Origin: a virus
Strand: one strand, 5' to 3'
Length of the DNA stretch: 36,560 bases
IMG/VR virus record: IMGVR_UViG_3300034418_001230
Coordinates: 1 to 36,560 of that record
The notes below the pieces were generated by a model. That model did not search any database. It saw nothing but the letters and a program-made list of their open reading frames with translations, and was not told the origin of the DNA. The position numbers and the translations under genes are program-made. This document shows positions 8,431 through 19,100 of the stretch, one piece after another (position 1 is the first letter of the stretch; every line of letters begins with the position of its first letter).

Positions 8431-11400
8431 ATGGCATTAGCGAAAAATATATTTATCAAGTCTAAGATGAACAAAGACTTAGACGAAAGGCTAGTAGGTA
8501 AAGGCGAGTACAGAGATGCTCAGAATATTAATGTAAGTAGATCTGAAGGTGATGATGTAGGTTCTGTTGAAAATGTGTTAGGAAATGAATTAGTAACTAA
8601 TCTAATTACGAGTACAATATATGACAATAAGCAAGTTATAGGTCAGTATATTGATCAAAGTAAAGAAAGAGGATTTTTTTATATAACAGATCACTATGAT
8701 AATTCGAGTGATAGATTAAGTAATTTTGCAGGTAAAGGTTCTACTCATACAATAATAATGAGAGACTTTACAAATAATAGTACTCATACATTAGTAGAAG
8801 GTAGGTTTTTAAATTTTTCTATTACTCACCCTATACTTAATGTAGATTTAATTGAAGATTTATTATTTTGGACTGATGATAGAAACCAGCCAAGAAGAAT
8901 AAACGTAGATAAAGCTTTAGCTAGTTCTACTCATTACACAACAGAAGATAATATATCGGTAGCAAAATATAATCCTTATAATCCTATAAGTTTAGTTAAT
9001 GAATTTACTGTTACTGTACTAAGTGGTACGTTGACTGGGCCTGGACCTTTTACTTTAAGTGCTGCAGATTATGCTAAAATAAGACAAGGGCAATTTGTTA
9101 AAATGCCTAACACAAATACTCAATCAACGCCTTGCATTATACAAAGTACGTCAGCTAGTGCTAGAACTTTTACACTAAATCAAGATCTTGATGAGACAGA
9201 TCCTACAGCTACTACTTTAACCATACTAGAAACTGGATCTAAAAACGTTTCAGATAGATTTACAGAAGCTACAGTATTTGGTACTGCAGGTTCTCCCGCC
9301 ACTGTTGGCTCTACTATAGATTTTACTGTGAGTAATTTATCTGGAAATTTGTACCCAAGCATGCGTGTGTTTAATAGTAGAACAAAGTCTGTTATAACAA
9401 TAACTGAGTTACCTGGTTATGTTTTAGGAGACAATAGTGCCACTGTTAAAACTACAGGTGGTGGATTAACAGAAATGCGAGAAGCTTTTGAAAATCTTCC
9501 ACCAGCAACAAACTATAATGCTTTAGTTTATTTTGCCGATTCTAACTCTCAATATTTATCTAACTTTTCAGGTGATACAGAATATTTAAGAGATAAGTTT
9601 GTTAGGTTTAGTTATAGATTTAAATTTGAAGATGGCGAATATTCTTTAATAGCTCCGTTTACTAGCCCTGCTTTCGTACCTAAACAGAATGGACACATTG
9701 TAGATATTAATCAATTATATGATGGTACTACAGCTACTACTGGTCAAACAAATGTAGAAAGAGGTTATGAAAATATAGCTAGAAGTACTGTTGTAGATTT
9801 TTTTGAAAACAGTGTTAATGTGGTTGATTTAAATATACAGACTCCTTTTGCTGTAAATACTCTATATGATAATTTAAAAATAGAAGAAATAGACATACTT
9901 TATAAAGAGTCAGATACTTTAGCTGTAAGAATATTAGAAACTATACCTAGAACTGATACTAGAATTACTTCTAATTCAACTAATACATTTACATATAACT
10001 ACAACTCTAATGAACCAAAACTACCTATTACAGAAGCACAGTTAGTTAGAGTATTTGATAGAGTACCTATTAGAGCTAAGACTCAATCTGTTACTGGCAA
10101 TAGAGTTGTTTATGGTAATTTTTTAAATAAGCATACTCCACCTGAAGCTTTGAGTTACAATGTAGAAATTAGCGCTAAATTAAATTCAAGAGAAGACTCT
10201 TCAGGTCTTCCTAAAAATCCTGCTAATTTATTAGTTAAACATCCTACAGCTAGTGTAAAACAAAATAGAACTTATCAAATAGGTATAATACTAGCAGATC
10301 GATACGGAAGACAAACAGATGTAATTTTATCAGATGCAGACGCTAATCAATTTAGTTATGCTGGTGGTAGTTATGGCGGTGATACAGTTTTTCATAAATA
10401 TTTTTCAACAGGAAGAGCGCAAGTTAACCGTATAAACAGGTGGTTTGGTGATTCAATTAAAGTTTTGTTTAGATCTGTAATACCTAATAGTGTGTCTTAC
10501 GCGGATGGTTATCCAGGTTTATATAAGACAGGTAGCTACACGGCGACTGTAACCTCTTCACTTATTGGAAGTAGTTTTGGTATAACAAACTTTAGTGAAA
10601 ACCCTGAAGTTGGAGACATTATTACTATAGGAGGTGTTGATTATGCAATGTCAGCTGTTTCTATATCTTATCCTACTTACCCTGCATCTCCAACAGCTAA
10701 CATAACTTTAAGCCCAACGCCACCAAGTATAGGTTCTATTGGCACAGTTTATAATGTAGTTGGCGAAGCTAATCCGTTAGGTTTTTATAGCTATAAAGTT
10801 GTAATTAAGCAACTAGAAGACGAGTATTACAATGCTTATTTAGGTAATGTTATACAAGGAGGTTTTAAAGATCAAAAAGATAGTACAGGTACTTTACTAG
10901 AACAAGGTTTATTTAGGACTTCATTATCTTATGCTAGTTTATTTGGTAGTAATATAAATAAAGTACCAGCAGATTTATCTGAAACAGAACCTAACCAACA
11001 ATTGTTTGCCCCTAATACTACTAAGTTGTTTCCAAGAGTACAATCTACTATGGCTATTGGCTCGAGTACAGTAGTAACTAATAATTTTTATGTGTCTAAT
11101 ACTACAGCTGATAAAAGTAATCCGTTTGTAACAGGTGTTTTTTCTGCTAAACTAACAGATTTAAAAGCTTTAGACTTAGCCGCTAGTACACCACTAACAG
11201 GCGTTGGTTTTGTAAATGCCCAGCAAGATCCTATAGGTTTTAAAATGAATACAAATGGTAGAAACATAGGTGTGCCAGTAGTAAACCCAACATACGTTAA
11301 TACATCGTTTATCAGCTCTGATCTTAGATTAAACGTAATGGAAGTAGAGCCACCTAAATCTGAAATACAAATATATTACGAAACTGCGTGTTCAGGATTA

Positions 11401-11493
11401 GTAAGCGATTTAAATGTTCAAATAGCAACAGGAACAGGTGCTAGTGGTACAGCTCCAGATCCACCTGATAGTGATGATGCAGTAAGTTCATAA
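8431..11493 (+). CDS. Large tail structural / stabilisation protein
   Basis: 1020 residues. The start is characteristic: KSKMNKDLDERLVGKGEYRD followed by AQNINVSRSEGDDVGSVENV. This N-terminal pattern is widespread in large tail proteins of marine phages and crAss-like phages, where homologues are called tail or stabilisation proteins. The rest is almost entirely beta-rich, with Thr/Ser/Gly-rich stretches (about 195-350 and 700-780) that look like modules added to a conserved backbone. Conserved-looking backbone segments include FRFSYRFKFEDGEYSLIAPF-type sequence near residue 390 and NRTYQIGIILADRYGRQTDV near 615. It is followed after 11 bases by a second large protein with which it probably forms one tail substructure. 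Confidence 0.7.
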   Translation: MALAKNIFIKSKMNKDLDERLVGKGEYRDAQNINVSRSEGDDVGSVENVLGNELVTNLITSTIYDNKQVIGQYIDQSKERGFFYITDHYDNSSDRLSNFAGKGSTHTIIMRDFTNNSTHTLVEGRFLNFSITHPILNVDLIEDLLFWTDDRNQPRRINVDKALASSTHYTTEDNISVAKYNPYNPISLVNEFTVTVLSGTLTGPGPFTLSAADYAKIRQGQFVKMPNTNTQSTPCIIQSTSASARTFTLNQDLDETDPTATTLTILETGSKNVSDRFTEATVFGTAGSPATVGSTIDFTVSNLSGNLYPSMRVFNSRTKSVITITELPGYVLGDNSATVKTTGGGLTEMREAFENLPPATNYNALVYFADSNSQYLSNFSGDTEYLRDKFVRFSYRFKFEDGEYSLIAPFTSPAFVPKQNGHIVDINQLYDGTTATTGQTNVERGYENIARSTVVDFFENSVNVVDLNIQTPFAVNTLYDNLKIEEIDILYKESDTLAVRILETIPRTDTRITSNSTNTFTYNYNSNEPKLPITEAQLVRVFDRVPIRAKTQSVTGNRVVYGNFLNKHTPPEALSYNVEISAKLNSREDSSGLPKNPANLLVKHPTASVKQNRTYQIGIILADRYGRQTDVILSDADANQFSYAGGSYGGDTVFHKYFSTGRAQVNRINRWFGDSIKVLFRSVIPNSVSYADGYPGLYKTGSYTATVTSSLIGSSFGITNFSENPEVGDIITIGGVDYAMSAVSISYPTYPASPTANITLSPTPPSIGSIGTVYNVVGEANPLGFYSYKVVIKQLEDEYYNAYLGNVIQGGFKDQKDSTGTLLEQGLFRTSLSYASLFGSNINKVPADLSETEPNQQLFAPNTTKLFPRVQSTMAIGSSTVVTNNFYVSNTTADKSNPFVTGVFSAKLTDLKALDLAASTPLTGVGFVNAQQDPIGFKMNTNGRNIGVPVVNPTYVNTSFISSDLRLNVMEVEPPKSEIQIYYETACSGLVSDLNVQIATGTGASGTAPDPPDSDDAVSS

Positions 11494-11504
11494 ATTTAAA
11501 AATT

Positions 11505-13214
11505 ATGTCAGCAGTAATAGAAGTAGATTTTAATAACACTTATTTAATTAAGCAGACTTATAGCCAATCATTGAATGGTAGGACAAACTCTAATCCTAAT
11601 AGACACATGGCATTAGGCCCTGGAATATGCTGGCCTGGCGGTATTGATCTTACCATTGGATCGAGTGGAACAAATCAAGACAGAATAAATGGATTTTATT
11701 CTAACTTTTACATAGAAGAATCTAGAATAAGAGGTGATTTTAATGCTGTTAGTATAGATAAAGGTGTTAGAGCTTTTTTAGATGATCCATTTCCGCTACA
11801 ACAACATAGGTTTAATACATTAATTTATTCTGGTATATACAACTCTAGAACAGGTATTAATAACACAAATGTGTTTTCTACTGGTACAGACATTACTAAG
11901 TCCTTAGATCCTGAGAATGGAACTATACAGCGCACTTTAGCCGAAGATACTAACATGGTTGTGTTTCAGGAAAACAAAATTAGTAGAGCGTTAATAGATA
12001 AAGACACTATATATACCACGGAAAGTGGTACTCAAACTCAGTCAGGTGCCGCCGTTATAGGTCAGTTTGTACCTTACAAAGGAGTTTATGGTATTAGTAA
12101 AAATCCAGAGTCTTTAGCAACTTATGGTTATAGAAAATATTTTTCTGATAGAAACAGAAATGCTATATTGAGATTATCTAATGATGGTCTTACTGAGATT
12201 AGTGCTTATGGTATGGAAGATTATTTTAGAGATGAGTTAGCTAAAGTAAAAGATACTAACACAGCATACAGCATCCCAGCTACAGGAAATTTTACAGTGT
12301 CAAGTGGTGGTAATATTGGAGACATGACTTTAACTTTAAATCTTACTGGAGTAACGCCAATACCTTCAACAGGTATGACAATTCCAAGTAACCCAGGTTA
12401 TATAACTCAAATCGATGCTTCTACTCCAAGTGCTGTAAAAATATTTTATTCACTACCTTTTGTTACAGATCTTAGTGTTAAAGTTAAGTTTGAATATTCT
12501 GAAAATGGCAAAGTAAAAGGAGGCTGGGATGTTCATAATAGAAATTATATTGTGTCCTTGCAAGAATCTCCATTATTAAAATCTAAAACAGAAAATTTTC
12601 AAACACTAGCATTTGATGATAAGGTAAATGGGTGGGTAAGTTTTTATACTTATAAACCAGAAACAATTTTCTCTGTAAAAAATAATTATTTTACTACTCA
12701 AGAAGTAGGTTTATTTAAACACTATTCAGAGGTAGTTAATACTAGAAACACATTTTACGGAACAGCTAGTCCTTCTACAATAACTTGTGTATTTAATGTA
12801 CAGCCAAGTTTAGTAAAAAACTTTAAAACTGTGGGATATGAAGGTAGTAGTGGTTGGGAAGTAGAGTCTTTTGTTTCTGACTTTACGGGAGTTAATCAAT
12901 TGCCGGCTGGTACATATGTAGAAAATCAAGATCAAACTCTATCTGTCAAAAGTTATGAAGAAGGAAAATATGTAGATCCTATTACTGGTCAAACTTTAAA
13001 TGCTGGCTTTAATAGGAAGGAAAATATTTATGTAGCTAATATAGTTTCTAACTCTACAGCTATGCCAAACGAAGTATCATTTGGTAATCAAATAACAGGT
13101 ATAAGAGGCTTTGTAGCTACTGTTAAGTTTAAAACAGATAACACTACACAATTAGGTGGAACTAAACAACTTTGGTCTACTAGATCAGATTATGTTAATT
13201 CCAATGGATTTTAA
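11505..13214 (+). CDS. Tail structural protein, probable partner of the preceding 1020-aa protein
   Basis: 569 residues, beta-rich. Segments IDKGVRAFLDDPFPLQQHRF, NTLIYSGIYNSRTGINNTN and YKGVYGISKNPESLATYGYR are of a kind I recall from the C-terminal half of very large phage tail proteins that begin with the DERLV..GEYRDA motif, the start seen in the preceding gene. This suggests the pair are two halves of what is a single chain in other phages, or a dedicated complex. A Gly/Ser/Thr-rich insert lies at about residues 255-325. The leader is A/T-rich (aaatttaaaaattATG). There is no sign of a frameshift: both genes have clean ends and the intergenic stop is followed by a good start. Confidence 0.65.
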   Translation: MSAVIEVDFNNTYLIKQTYSQSLNGRTNSNPNRHMALGPGICWPGGIDLTIGSSGTNQDRINGFYSNFYIEESRIRGDFNAVSIDKGVRAFLDDPFPLQQHRFNTLIYSGIYNSRTGINNTNVFSTGTDITKSLDPENGTIQRTLAEDTNMVVFQENKISRALIDKDTIYTTESGTQTQSGAAVIGQFVPYKGVYGISKNPESLATYGYRKYFSDRNRNAILRLSNDGLTEISAYGMEDYFRDELAKVKDTNTAYSIPATGNFTVSSGGNIGDMTLTLNLTGVTPIPSTGMTIPSNPGYITQIDASTPSAVKIFYSLPFVTDLSVKVKFEYSENGKVKGGWDVHNRNYIVSLQESPLLKSKTENFQTLAFDDKVNGWVSFYTYKPETIFSVKNNYFTTQEVGLFKHYSEVVNTRNTFYGTASPSTITCVFNVQPSLVKNFKTVGYEGSSGWEVESFVSDFTGVNQLPAGTYVENQDQTLSVKSYEEGKYVDPITGQTLNAGFNRKENIYVANIVSNSTAMPNEVSFGNQITGIRGFVATVKFKTDNTTQLGGTKQLWSTRSDYVNSNGF

Positions 13215-13223
13215 TTATATTAT
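13212..13223 (+). promoter_or_regulatory. ATTATATTAT leader before the cupin-like gene
   Basis: A/T-only spacer ending in ATTATATTAT directly before ATG, sharing ATTATATTATAT(G) with the leaders at 2183 and 5303. It is weaker evidence than those two, because the match is shorter and such strings are common in AT-rich DNA. Confidence 0.25.
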
Positions 13224-13709
13224 ATGAAACATTTAAACGAACTTATGGTTCAGATGAGTAATCTTAGTAAACAAGATTTTAGAAATCAAATGACAGATCT
13301 TACTGCTAAGATGGCTCAGCTGCCAGACGCTGCTGTTAGGAAAACTTACGCTGAAAATGATAGCATAGATACATATAACGGCAATAATTTAGAACATTTT
13401 TTTGGAGAAGGTACTTATATAAGAAAAATTACAATGAATAAAGGATCAATAATCATGAGTGCAATACACACTGTTTTGCATCCTTTTTTCGTGTTAAAAG
13501 GTAAAGCAACTGTATTATCTGAACAAGGTTTGATAAAGGTAGAAGCTCCTCATTTTGGCATGACAAAACCAGGAACTCAAAGACTTTTATTAATACACGA
13601 AGATATGGAGTGGTATACAGTGCATCCTACAGAAAAAACAAATGTAGAAGAAATATTACATGATATAACTTCAAAAGATTATAACCATCCAAAACTTAAA
13701 ATAAATTAA
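13224..13709 (+). CDS. Cupin-fold phage protein
   Basis: 161 residues. Residues ~70-145 have the shape of a single cupin barrel: HTVLHPFFVLKGKATVLSEQ as cupin motif 1 (His-x-His-like positions, then the G-x-x-x-V turn), and KPGTQRLLLIHEDMEWYTVH as motif 2. Related small cupin proteins occur among structural genes of marine phages. Their substrate is unknown; metal or small-ligand binding is plausible because His residues are kept in both motifs. The first ~65 residues are helical. It lies between the tail proteins and the internal virion proteins in the same operon, so it may be a minor virion component or assembly factor. No enzymatic role can be assigned. Confidence 0.65.
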   Translation: MKHLNELMVQMSNLSKQDFRNQMTDLTAKMAQLPDAAVRKTYAENDSIDTYNGNNLEHFFGEGTYIRKITMNKGSIIMSAIHTVLHPFFVLKGKATVLSEQGLIKVEAPHFGMTKPGTQRLLLIHEDMEWYTVHPTEKTNVEEILHDITSKDYNHPKLKIN

Positions 13710-13710
13710 C

Positions 13711-14421
13711 ATGTTATTATTAGAATTATTTACTCATACTGGACCTGTTTATTATGAGGCTACTGTTGGTGCTGTTGCTATTACTGCAGGCGCTACTGCC
13801 TTAATAGCTGGCGCTATAGATTTTGGTATTAGTAAAAATAAAGAGAAAAAAGCTGCAGAAGCAGCTGCGCAAAAAGAAGCAGAATTAAAAGCTTTTCAAG
13901 ATAATAGACAAGAAATTATTGATAATTCAGATGATATTAGAGCATTGGCAGCTCAAGTAAATAACCCATTTGCTAATTTAAGTGTTGCTACAGGCGCCGC
14001 AGAGTTTGAAGCTGAACAAGCGGATTTAGCTTTAGCACAGTCATTAGATACTATGGCGGCTACTGGAGCTAGCGCTGGTGGTGCTACTGCATTAGCAAGA
14101 GCTGCATTAGCTAGTAAAAAAGGTATATCTAATAGTATACAACAGCAAGAAGCTGCTAATCAAAAGCTAGCTGCTCAAGGAGCTCAGCAAGCTCAACAAC
14201 AAAGACTTAATTTGCAACTTCAAGCTGAAGCTGAAGAAGCTGCTGCTTTTGATAGGCAAGAAAGAAGAGACATGGTTGATATGGGTATTATAAGAGAAGA
14301 TCAACAGTTTCAGCAAAACTTAGAATTACAATACGGTTTAGCTGCTCAAGACGCTTTAGTAGGAACTGTAGAAAATGTAGGTGGCGCGGTTGGACAAGCC
14401 GCTGAAGCAGGTTTATTATAA
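13711..14421 (+). CDS. Internal virion protein, Ala/Gln-rich, one membrane segment
   Basis: 236 residues. Residues ~17-38 (ATVGAVAITAGATALIAGAI) form a probable transmembrane helix. It is followed by a long Ala/Gln/Glu-rich helical region (AAEAAAQKEAELKAF, QQEAANQKLAAQGAQQAQQQ). Size, N-terminal membrane helix, helix-rich composition and its place just before two larger helix-rich proteins match the smallest of the three ejection proteins of T7-like phages (gp14, which inserts in the outer membrane). I infer that role from context, since no sequence motif proves it. The start lies one base after the cupin gene stop (TAACATG). Confidence 0.65.
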   Translation: MLLLELFTHTGPVYYEATVGAVAITAGATALIAGAIDFGISKNKEKKAAEAAAQKEAELKAFQDNRQEIIDNSDDIRALAAQVNNPFANLSVATGAAEFEAEQADLALAQSLDTMAATGASAGGATALARAALASKKGISNSIQQQEAANQKLAAQGAQQAQQQRLNLQLQAEAEEAAAFDRQERRDMVDMGIIREDQQFQQNLELQYGLAAQDALVGTVENVGGAVGQAAEAGLL

Positions 14422-14434
14422 TAAAAATTAAAAT

Positions 14435-16123
14435 ATGGCATATCAAATACCAAACATCGCAGGGTTAGCTGCAGCTAGAAACAATAGGAGAGCTCAAGCT
14501 ATAAAAGATATGGGAACTAAGCTTGCTGCTATTCAAAGAGAAAAAAATAAAAGAGAAGCGCAAATAGTAAAAGATGCTAATGCGCGTAATGTAGATTTTT
14601 TAAATTATTTCAATGAGCAACCTAAATCTAGTAATCAAGCTTTTAATACAGCTGCAGAAGAATATGTAAGAAAAGCTTCTATGCAGCAAGAGGAAATGTA
14701 TAGACAAGCTTTTGGTGCTGAAGGAAGTCCTCAAGCTAGAGCCGCATATAATGCTCAAGTTATGAAAGATAAAAGAAATTTAAAATCTATAGGTGCTTGG
14801 ATGACATTAGGTAATGCTGCTAGCGTAGCTATAACAGAAAATCAAGCAGCTGCAGATCAAGACACATCATTAGGCGCTTTTACTAGAGGTAACGATATAG
14901 ATAAATTAGGTTTTCAAAGTGATTTAACTAATTCAAAGTTTACTAATTTTTTACTAGAAGACGATACTAACGGTAATATAAATTTAAAAGGATTTTATAA
15001 AGGTGAAGATTACGAAAATTATATAGCTGGAGCTGAAGATGCGAGCTTTAGTGAAAGAAACTTAACTGGAGATGTGCAAGCACATGAATCTGGTCAAGCT
15101 TGGTTTACTCAGATAAAACAAGACGATTTACTGCAAAACAAGTTAGGTAAAATATGGAATGATAAAAACCCAGCTATTGGTTTAAGTAATTTATTTCAAG
15201 AACAAACTAAAGAAAATAAATATTTAAAAGATGGTAAGTGGATTTATACTAAAGAAAAAATATATAACCCAGTAGAAGTAAAAAATGATTTGTTAAATAA
15301 GTATGCTAATAGACTTGATACTCAAATAAATGGACAAGGCTTTGATAAAACTTGGGATCAGTTGTATAAAGGAGGCTACATAAGAAACAACAAAGGAGAA
15401 TATCTTGAAGAAGGAGATATTGCTTGGAATACTGTTAAGCAGATTAAAAACATATCTGATGACATGTTTATGAAGCAATACGGTGATTTAACAGGTGATA
15501 ATAAAATCACTCAAGAAGATAGAGACTTGTTTGTTGAAAATATGAAAGATGCAGCTAGACAAGGATTAGCCAACTACTTTGCAGAAACAATGGCGCCACA
15601 AAGTAATCAAATAGTATCAACTCAAACTACTGAGCAAGTTAAAGAAACTAAAACTAAAGAAGGTTATAGCCCTGAAGATATTGCTAAATTTAAAGTACAT
15701 GAAGATGCTTATAATCAAAATAAAGAAGATGCTCAACTTGACGCTGAGAAATATAAAGACGCTGCTTCATTACTTCCTGCGGTAGTAAATCAATTAAACG
15801 AAAATGCTCACTTAGAATCTTTATCAGATGTTTCTTATGTTAGTAGCACAGATGCTGACAGAATGTTACAAAGTGTAGGTCAAACAGATCAATTATCACC
15901 TAACTCTATATACAAAATGGAGAGAACACAAACAGTTATAGAAGGTATAAAACAGTTACAATATAAGCCAGTTAGAATAGCTAAAACATCAGATATAGAA
16001 GGTGCTGTTGGAAATGAAAAAGAAATACAAAGAATATTAAATCACGGTTTAAATATTGATGACATTACAGTACAATACTTTGAAGGTTTACCTCAACAGA
16101 ATAATCCACTTATAAATGAATGA
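14435..16123 (+). CDS. Internal virion protein with a dockerin/EF-hand-like loop
   Basis: 562 residues, mostly polar helix, rich in Gln, Asn, Lys and Glu. It lies second in a row of three likely ejected proteins, so it is positionally comparable to T7 gp15. Residues 351-362 read DLTGDNKITQED, matching a calcium loop of dockerin/EF-hand type (acidic or hydroxyl residues at 1, 3, 5 and Asp at 12). There is no signal peptide or membrane helix. Its last eight bases overlap the start of the giant protein gene, so translation is probably coupled. The ejection role is inferred from gene order. Confidence 0.6.
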   Translation: MAYQIPNIAGLAAARNNRRAQAIKDMGTKLAAIQREKNKREAQIVKDANARNVDFLNYFNEQPKSSNQAFNTAAEEYVRKASMQQEEMYRQAFGAEGSPQARAAYNAQVMKDKRNLKSIGAWMTLGNAASVAITENQAAADQDTSLGAFTRGNDIDKLGFQSDLTNSKFTNFLLEDDTNGNINLKGFYKGEDYENYIAGAEDASFSERNLTGDVQAHESGQAWFTQIKQDDLLQNKLGKIWNDKNPAIGLSNLFQEQTKENKYLKDGKWIYTKEKIYNPVEVKNDLLNKYANRLDTQINGQGFDKTWDQLYKGGYIRNNKGEYLEEGDIAWNTVKQIKNISDDMFMKQYGDLTGDNKITQEDRDLFVENMKDAARQGLANYFAETMAPQSNQIVSTQTTEQVKETKTKEGYSPEDIAKFKVHEDAYNQNKEDAQLDAEKYKDAASLLPAVVNQLNENAHLESLSDVSYVSSTDADRMLQSVGQTDQLSPNSIYKMERTQTVIEGIKQLQYKPVRIAKTSDIEGAVGNEKEIQRILNHGLNIDDITVQYFEGLPQQNNPLINE

Positions 16124-19100
16124 TATTTATTACTACACTAATTCAAAAGGTGAAGTAGTAGAAGCCACTTATAGTCAAGTAGAAGAAGCGTCAAAACATT
16201 TTGGTTACCCTGACGCTCAAACATACATGGAAGATAAAGGCATTACTACAGATCCACCTGCTAAAAAGCAAGAAGCACCTATATTCTCTGGAGAAGAAAC
16301 TAAAGACGCAGTTGACAATGCTCAAGATGAAGAAACTAAAATTCAAACTCAAAGAGATAACACGCGACTAGCTGATTTAGATAATCGTATAGCAAATGAA
16401 AAGCCTAAAGTAAATAAAAGTATGTCTCAAATAGTTCGTGAAGCTAAAATGAAAGAGACAACTGAAGAAGCTATAAAGTTAGATGATGCTCATACTTGGA
16501 TGGATAATGTAGATGATGTACAGTTTTCTAATGCTAGTAAAGATAAAATGGCTGTAATGCTTAATGAAGCTTATCCAGGTTTTACTGCTAAAGACTATAC
16601 TACTTATGAATATGATTATGGACCTGATGGTCCACAACCACTGCCACAGTTTAACTTATCTTTTACAGATGATAAAACAGGGGACAAAATAGAATTAGAT
16701 CCTAAAAGTAAAAGTTTTAAGTCAGATATTAGAGGCTTTGTCAACAAACACGGTGGAACGAAAGAATATAAACCAGATGAAGTAACTTCTAAGCTAGCTA
16801 AAGAAGCTGATGAAGCTATTAGTCTTTCAGGTTATCAACAGTCTGAAATACAAAGCATAACTAAAAAGCCTAATGAAGAGTTGTTTAAGCCGTATACAAA
16901 AATGGAAACTGTTTCAACTGGATTAATAGATAGTGGAACTGGTACTGCTATAAGTGGCAGTAGAAGAGTAGAAAAAACTATTCAACCATATGAAAATGAA
17001 TTAGCTCAAGCAGAAGATATTTTAAACAAAGAAACAGCTTACTTAAACTCTCAACGATCACCAAGCGATCAACTCCCTGCACCTACAAAAGAACAAATAC
17101 AAAATAAAGCTAAACAAATAATAGGTGCTGATATGACATATAAAATGCAAGACAGTAACTTGCAGGATTATTTAGAAGAACTATCATCATCTGAAGTAGC
17201 TAAGTTAAATGTATATGGTGCAAAAAGTAAAGATAAGAAAGTAAAAAAGACTGGTGAATTACTAGCTGTACAAGAAATGGAAATGAACAACTTTTTAAAT
17301 GAAAGTAAAAATCCAGACTTAATGCTAGTTAATTATGTAAATGAAATTTTATCAGATCCAACACAAGAGTTTATTCCTGAAGAAGGAGAAAAAACTATTA
17401 AGCTTAATAATGGCAAAATAATAGGTGAAAAATTATACAACGACTACATAGAAGCTCAGTCAAACGTAAACAATAAGTTAGTTGTTTTACAGAAAAGAGA
17501 TAAAGAAATAAATACATTAACAGAAGAAGTTACAGACTTAAATACTAAAATGGATTTATATGGTAGAGATTATAGTAATGTAAATAAGTTTACTTATAAT
17601 TTTGTAAAAGGTTTAGAATCTATTGGTTCAGGTATTGTGTATTATGGAGGAAGAGCAGCTAGTGAGGTTATGCAACTACAAGGCGGACTAACAGGTTTAG
17701 CCGGAGATATGTTACAGAAAGACTTGACTGATTGGCAAGTAGAAAGATTTAAAAAAGATCAAGAGCGCAGAAAAGTATTAGCTAAAGATGTTTCATTTGG
17801 CAGTTTCAAAGATAAAAACGGAGAATTTGATTTCAATAGGTTTGGTAGATTTGTCAATCAAGAAGTAGGTACACAACTACCTATACTAGCTGCTATGGTA
17901 GCTACTGGTGGTACTGGCTCTGCAGTTTTACCTGCTCTTACTATTGGTACATATAGTGCTGGTGAAAGACTTGCAGAGTTTGATGTAACAGAAGCTACTG
18001 ATCCTAATTATAATCCTTCTGGTATAGAAAAGTGGTTTGTAAGTACAGGATACGGTGTACTTGACGGCACATTAGGTACTTTACCTACTGCTAAAATATT
18101 AAGAAACAGTGTAAACTCAATAGGTACAGCTAGTACTAGAGGATTATTAAACTGGAAAGATGGTTTTAAAAATGCTTGGACTAATGGTACACTTAGAAAA
18201 AATGTAATATATGAACCAGCTATAGATATGGCTGGAGAAGTAGGTACTACCTGGGGACAAAACGCTTTAGATGGTAGACCTATACTAACAAATACAGGCC
18301 ATACTGCGTTTACTTCTGGTATGTTTAGTGTGTTTTTAGGAGGTGGACCTTTAGTATATGGGCACACTTTAACAGCGTTTTCTGATCATAAAAAATGGAA
18401 AGAGACTAGAGATTTAGCGGATCAAAGAAACGTTCTTAAAGCTAAGCTAGATAAGGTAGATGGTCGTACTGCGATTGGAAGATCTTATAAAGATCAAATA
18501 ATAAGTTTAGATAAACAAATTGAAAACAACATTAATAAAGTAGATTACAATGTTAACAATAAGCTTTCACCTAAAGCTTTTAACATGTACACTGATGCTA
18601 CTAGAAGACAAGAAGAAATAAGATCACAAGCTTCTGCTATAGTTAATGATAAAACTATAAAAAATCAACAAGAAAAACAAAATGAATTAAAAGCTCTTAA
18701 ACAAGAGTTTGATAATATACAGTATGCTAGAGATCTTTGGAGAGATGAAGATGCTTTTGGCAATGAATTTGTTTTGTTAAGTTCTGGTAATGAAAAACAA
18801 AAAGCTAGATATGAAAGAATAAAACAAGAAGCTATTACTAAATTACGAGTAGATAAAAATAAAGCTCCTGACTTTCAACCAGACAATAAAGATATAAATG
18901 CAGCTGCATATGATATATATGTAAGAGAAGAAATACAAGACAGAATAGATCAGTCTAACAAAGCTAGTAATAATTTTAAAACTATTGTATTAGAAACTAA
19001 ACAAGATGCGATAGATGAAGTTAATAGATTAGTAGATGAAGAGTTTAATATAGCTGCATCAGAAGAAACTACATCTATACAAGACGCTAAGACTATAGAA

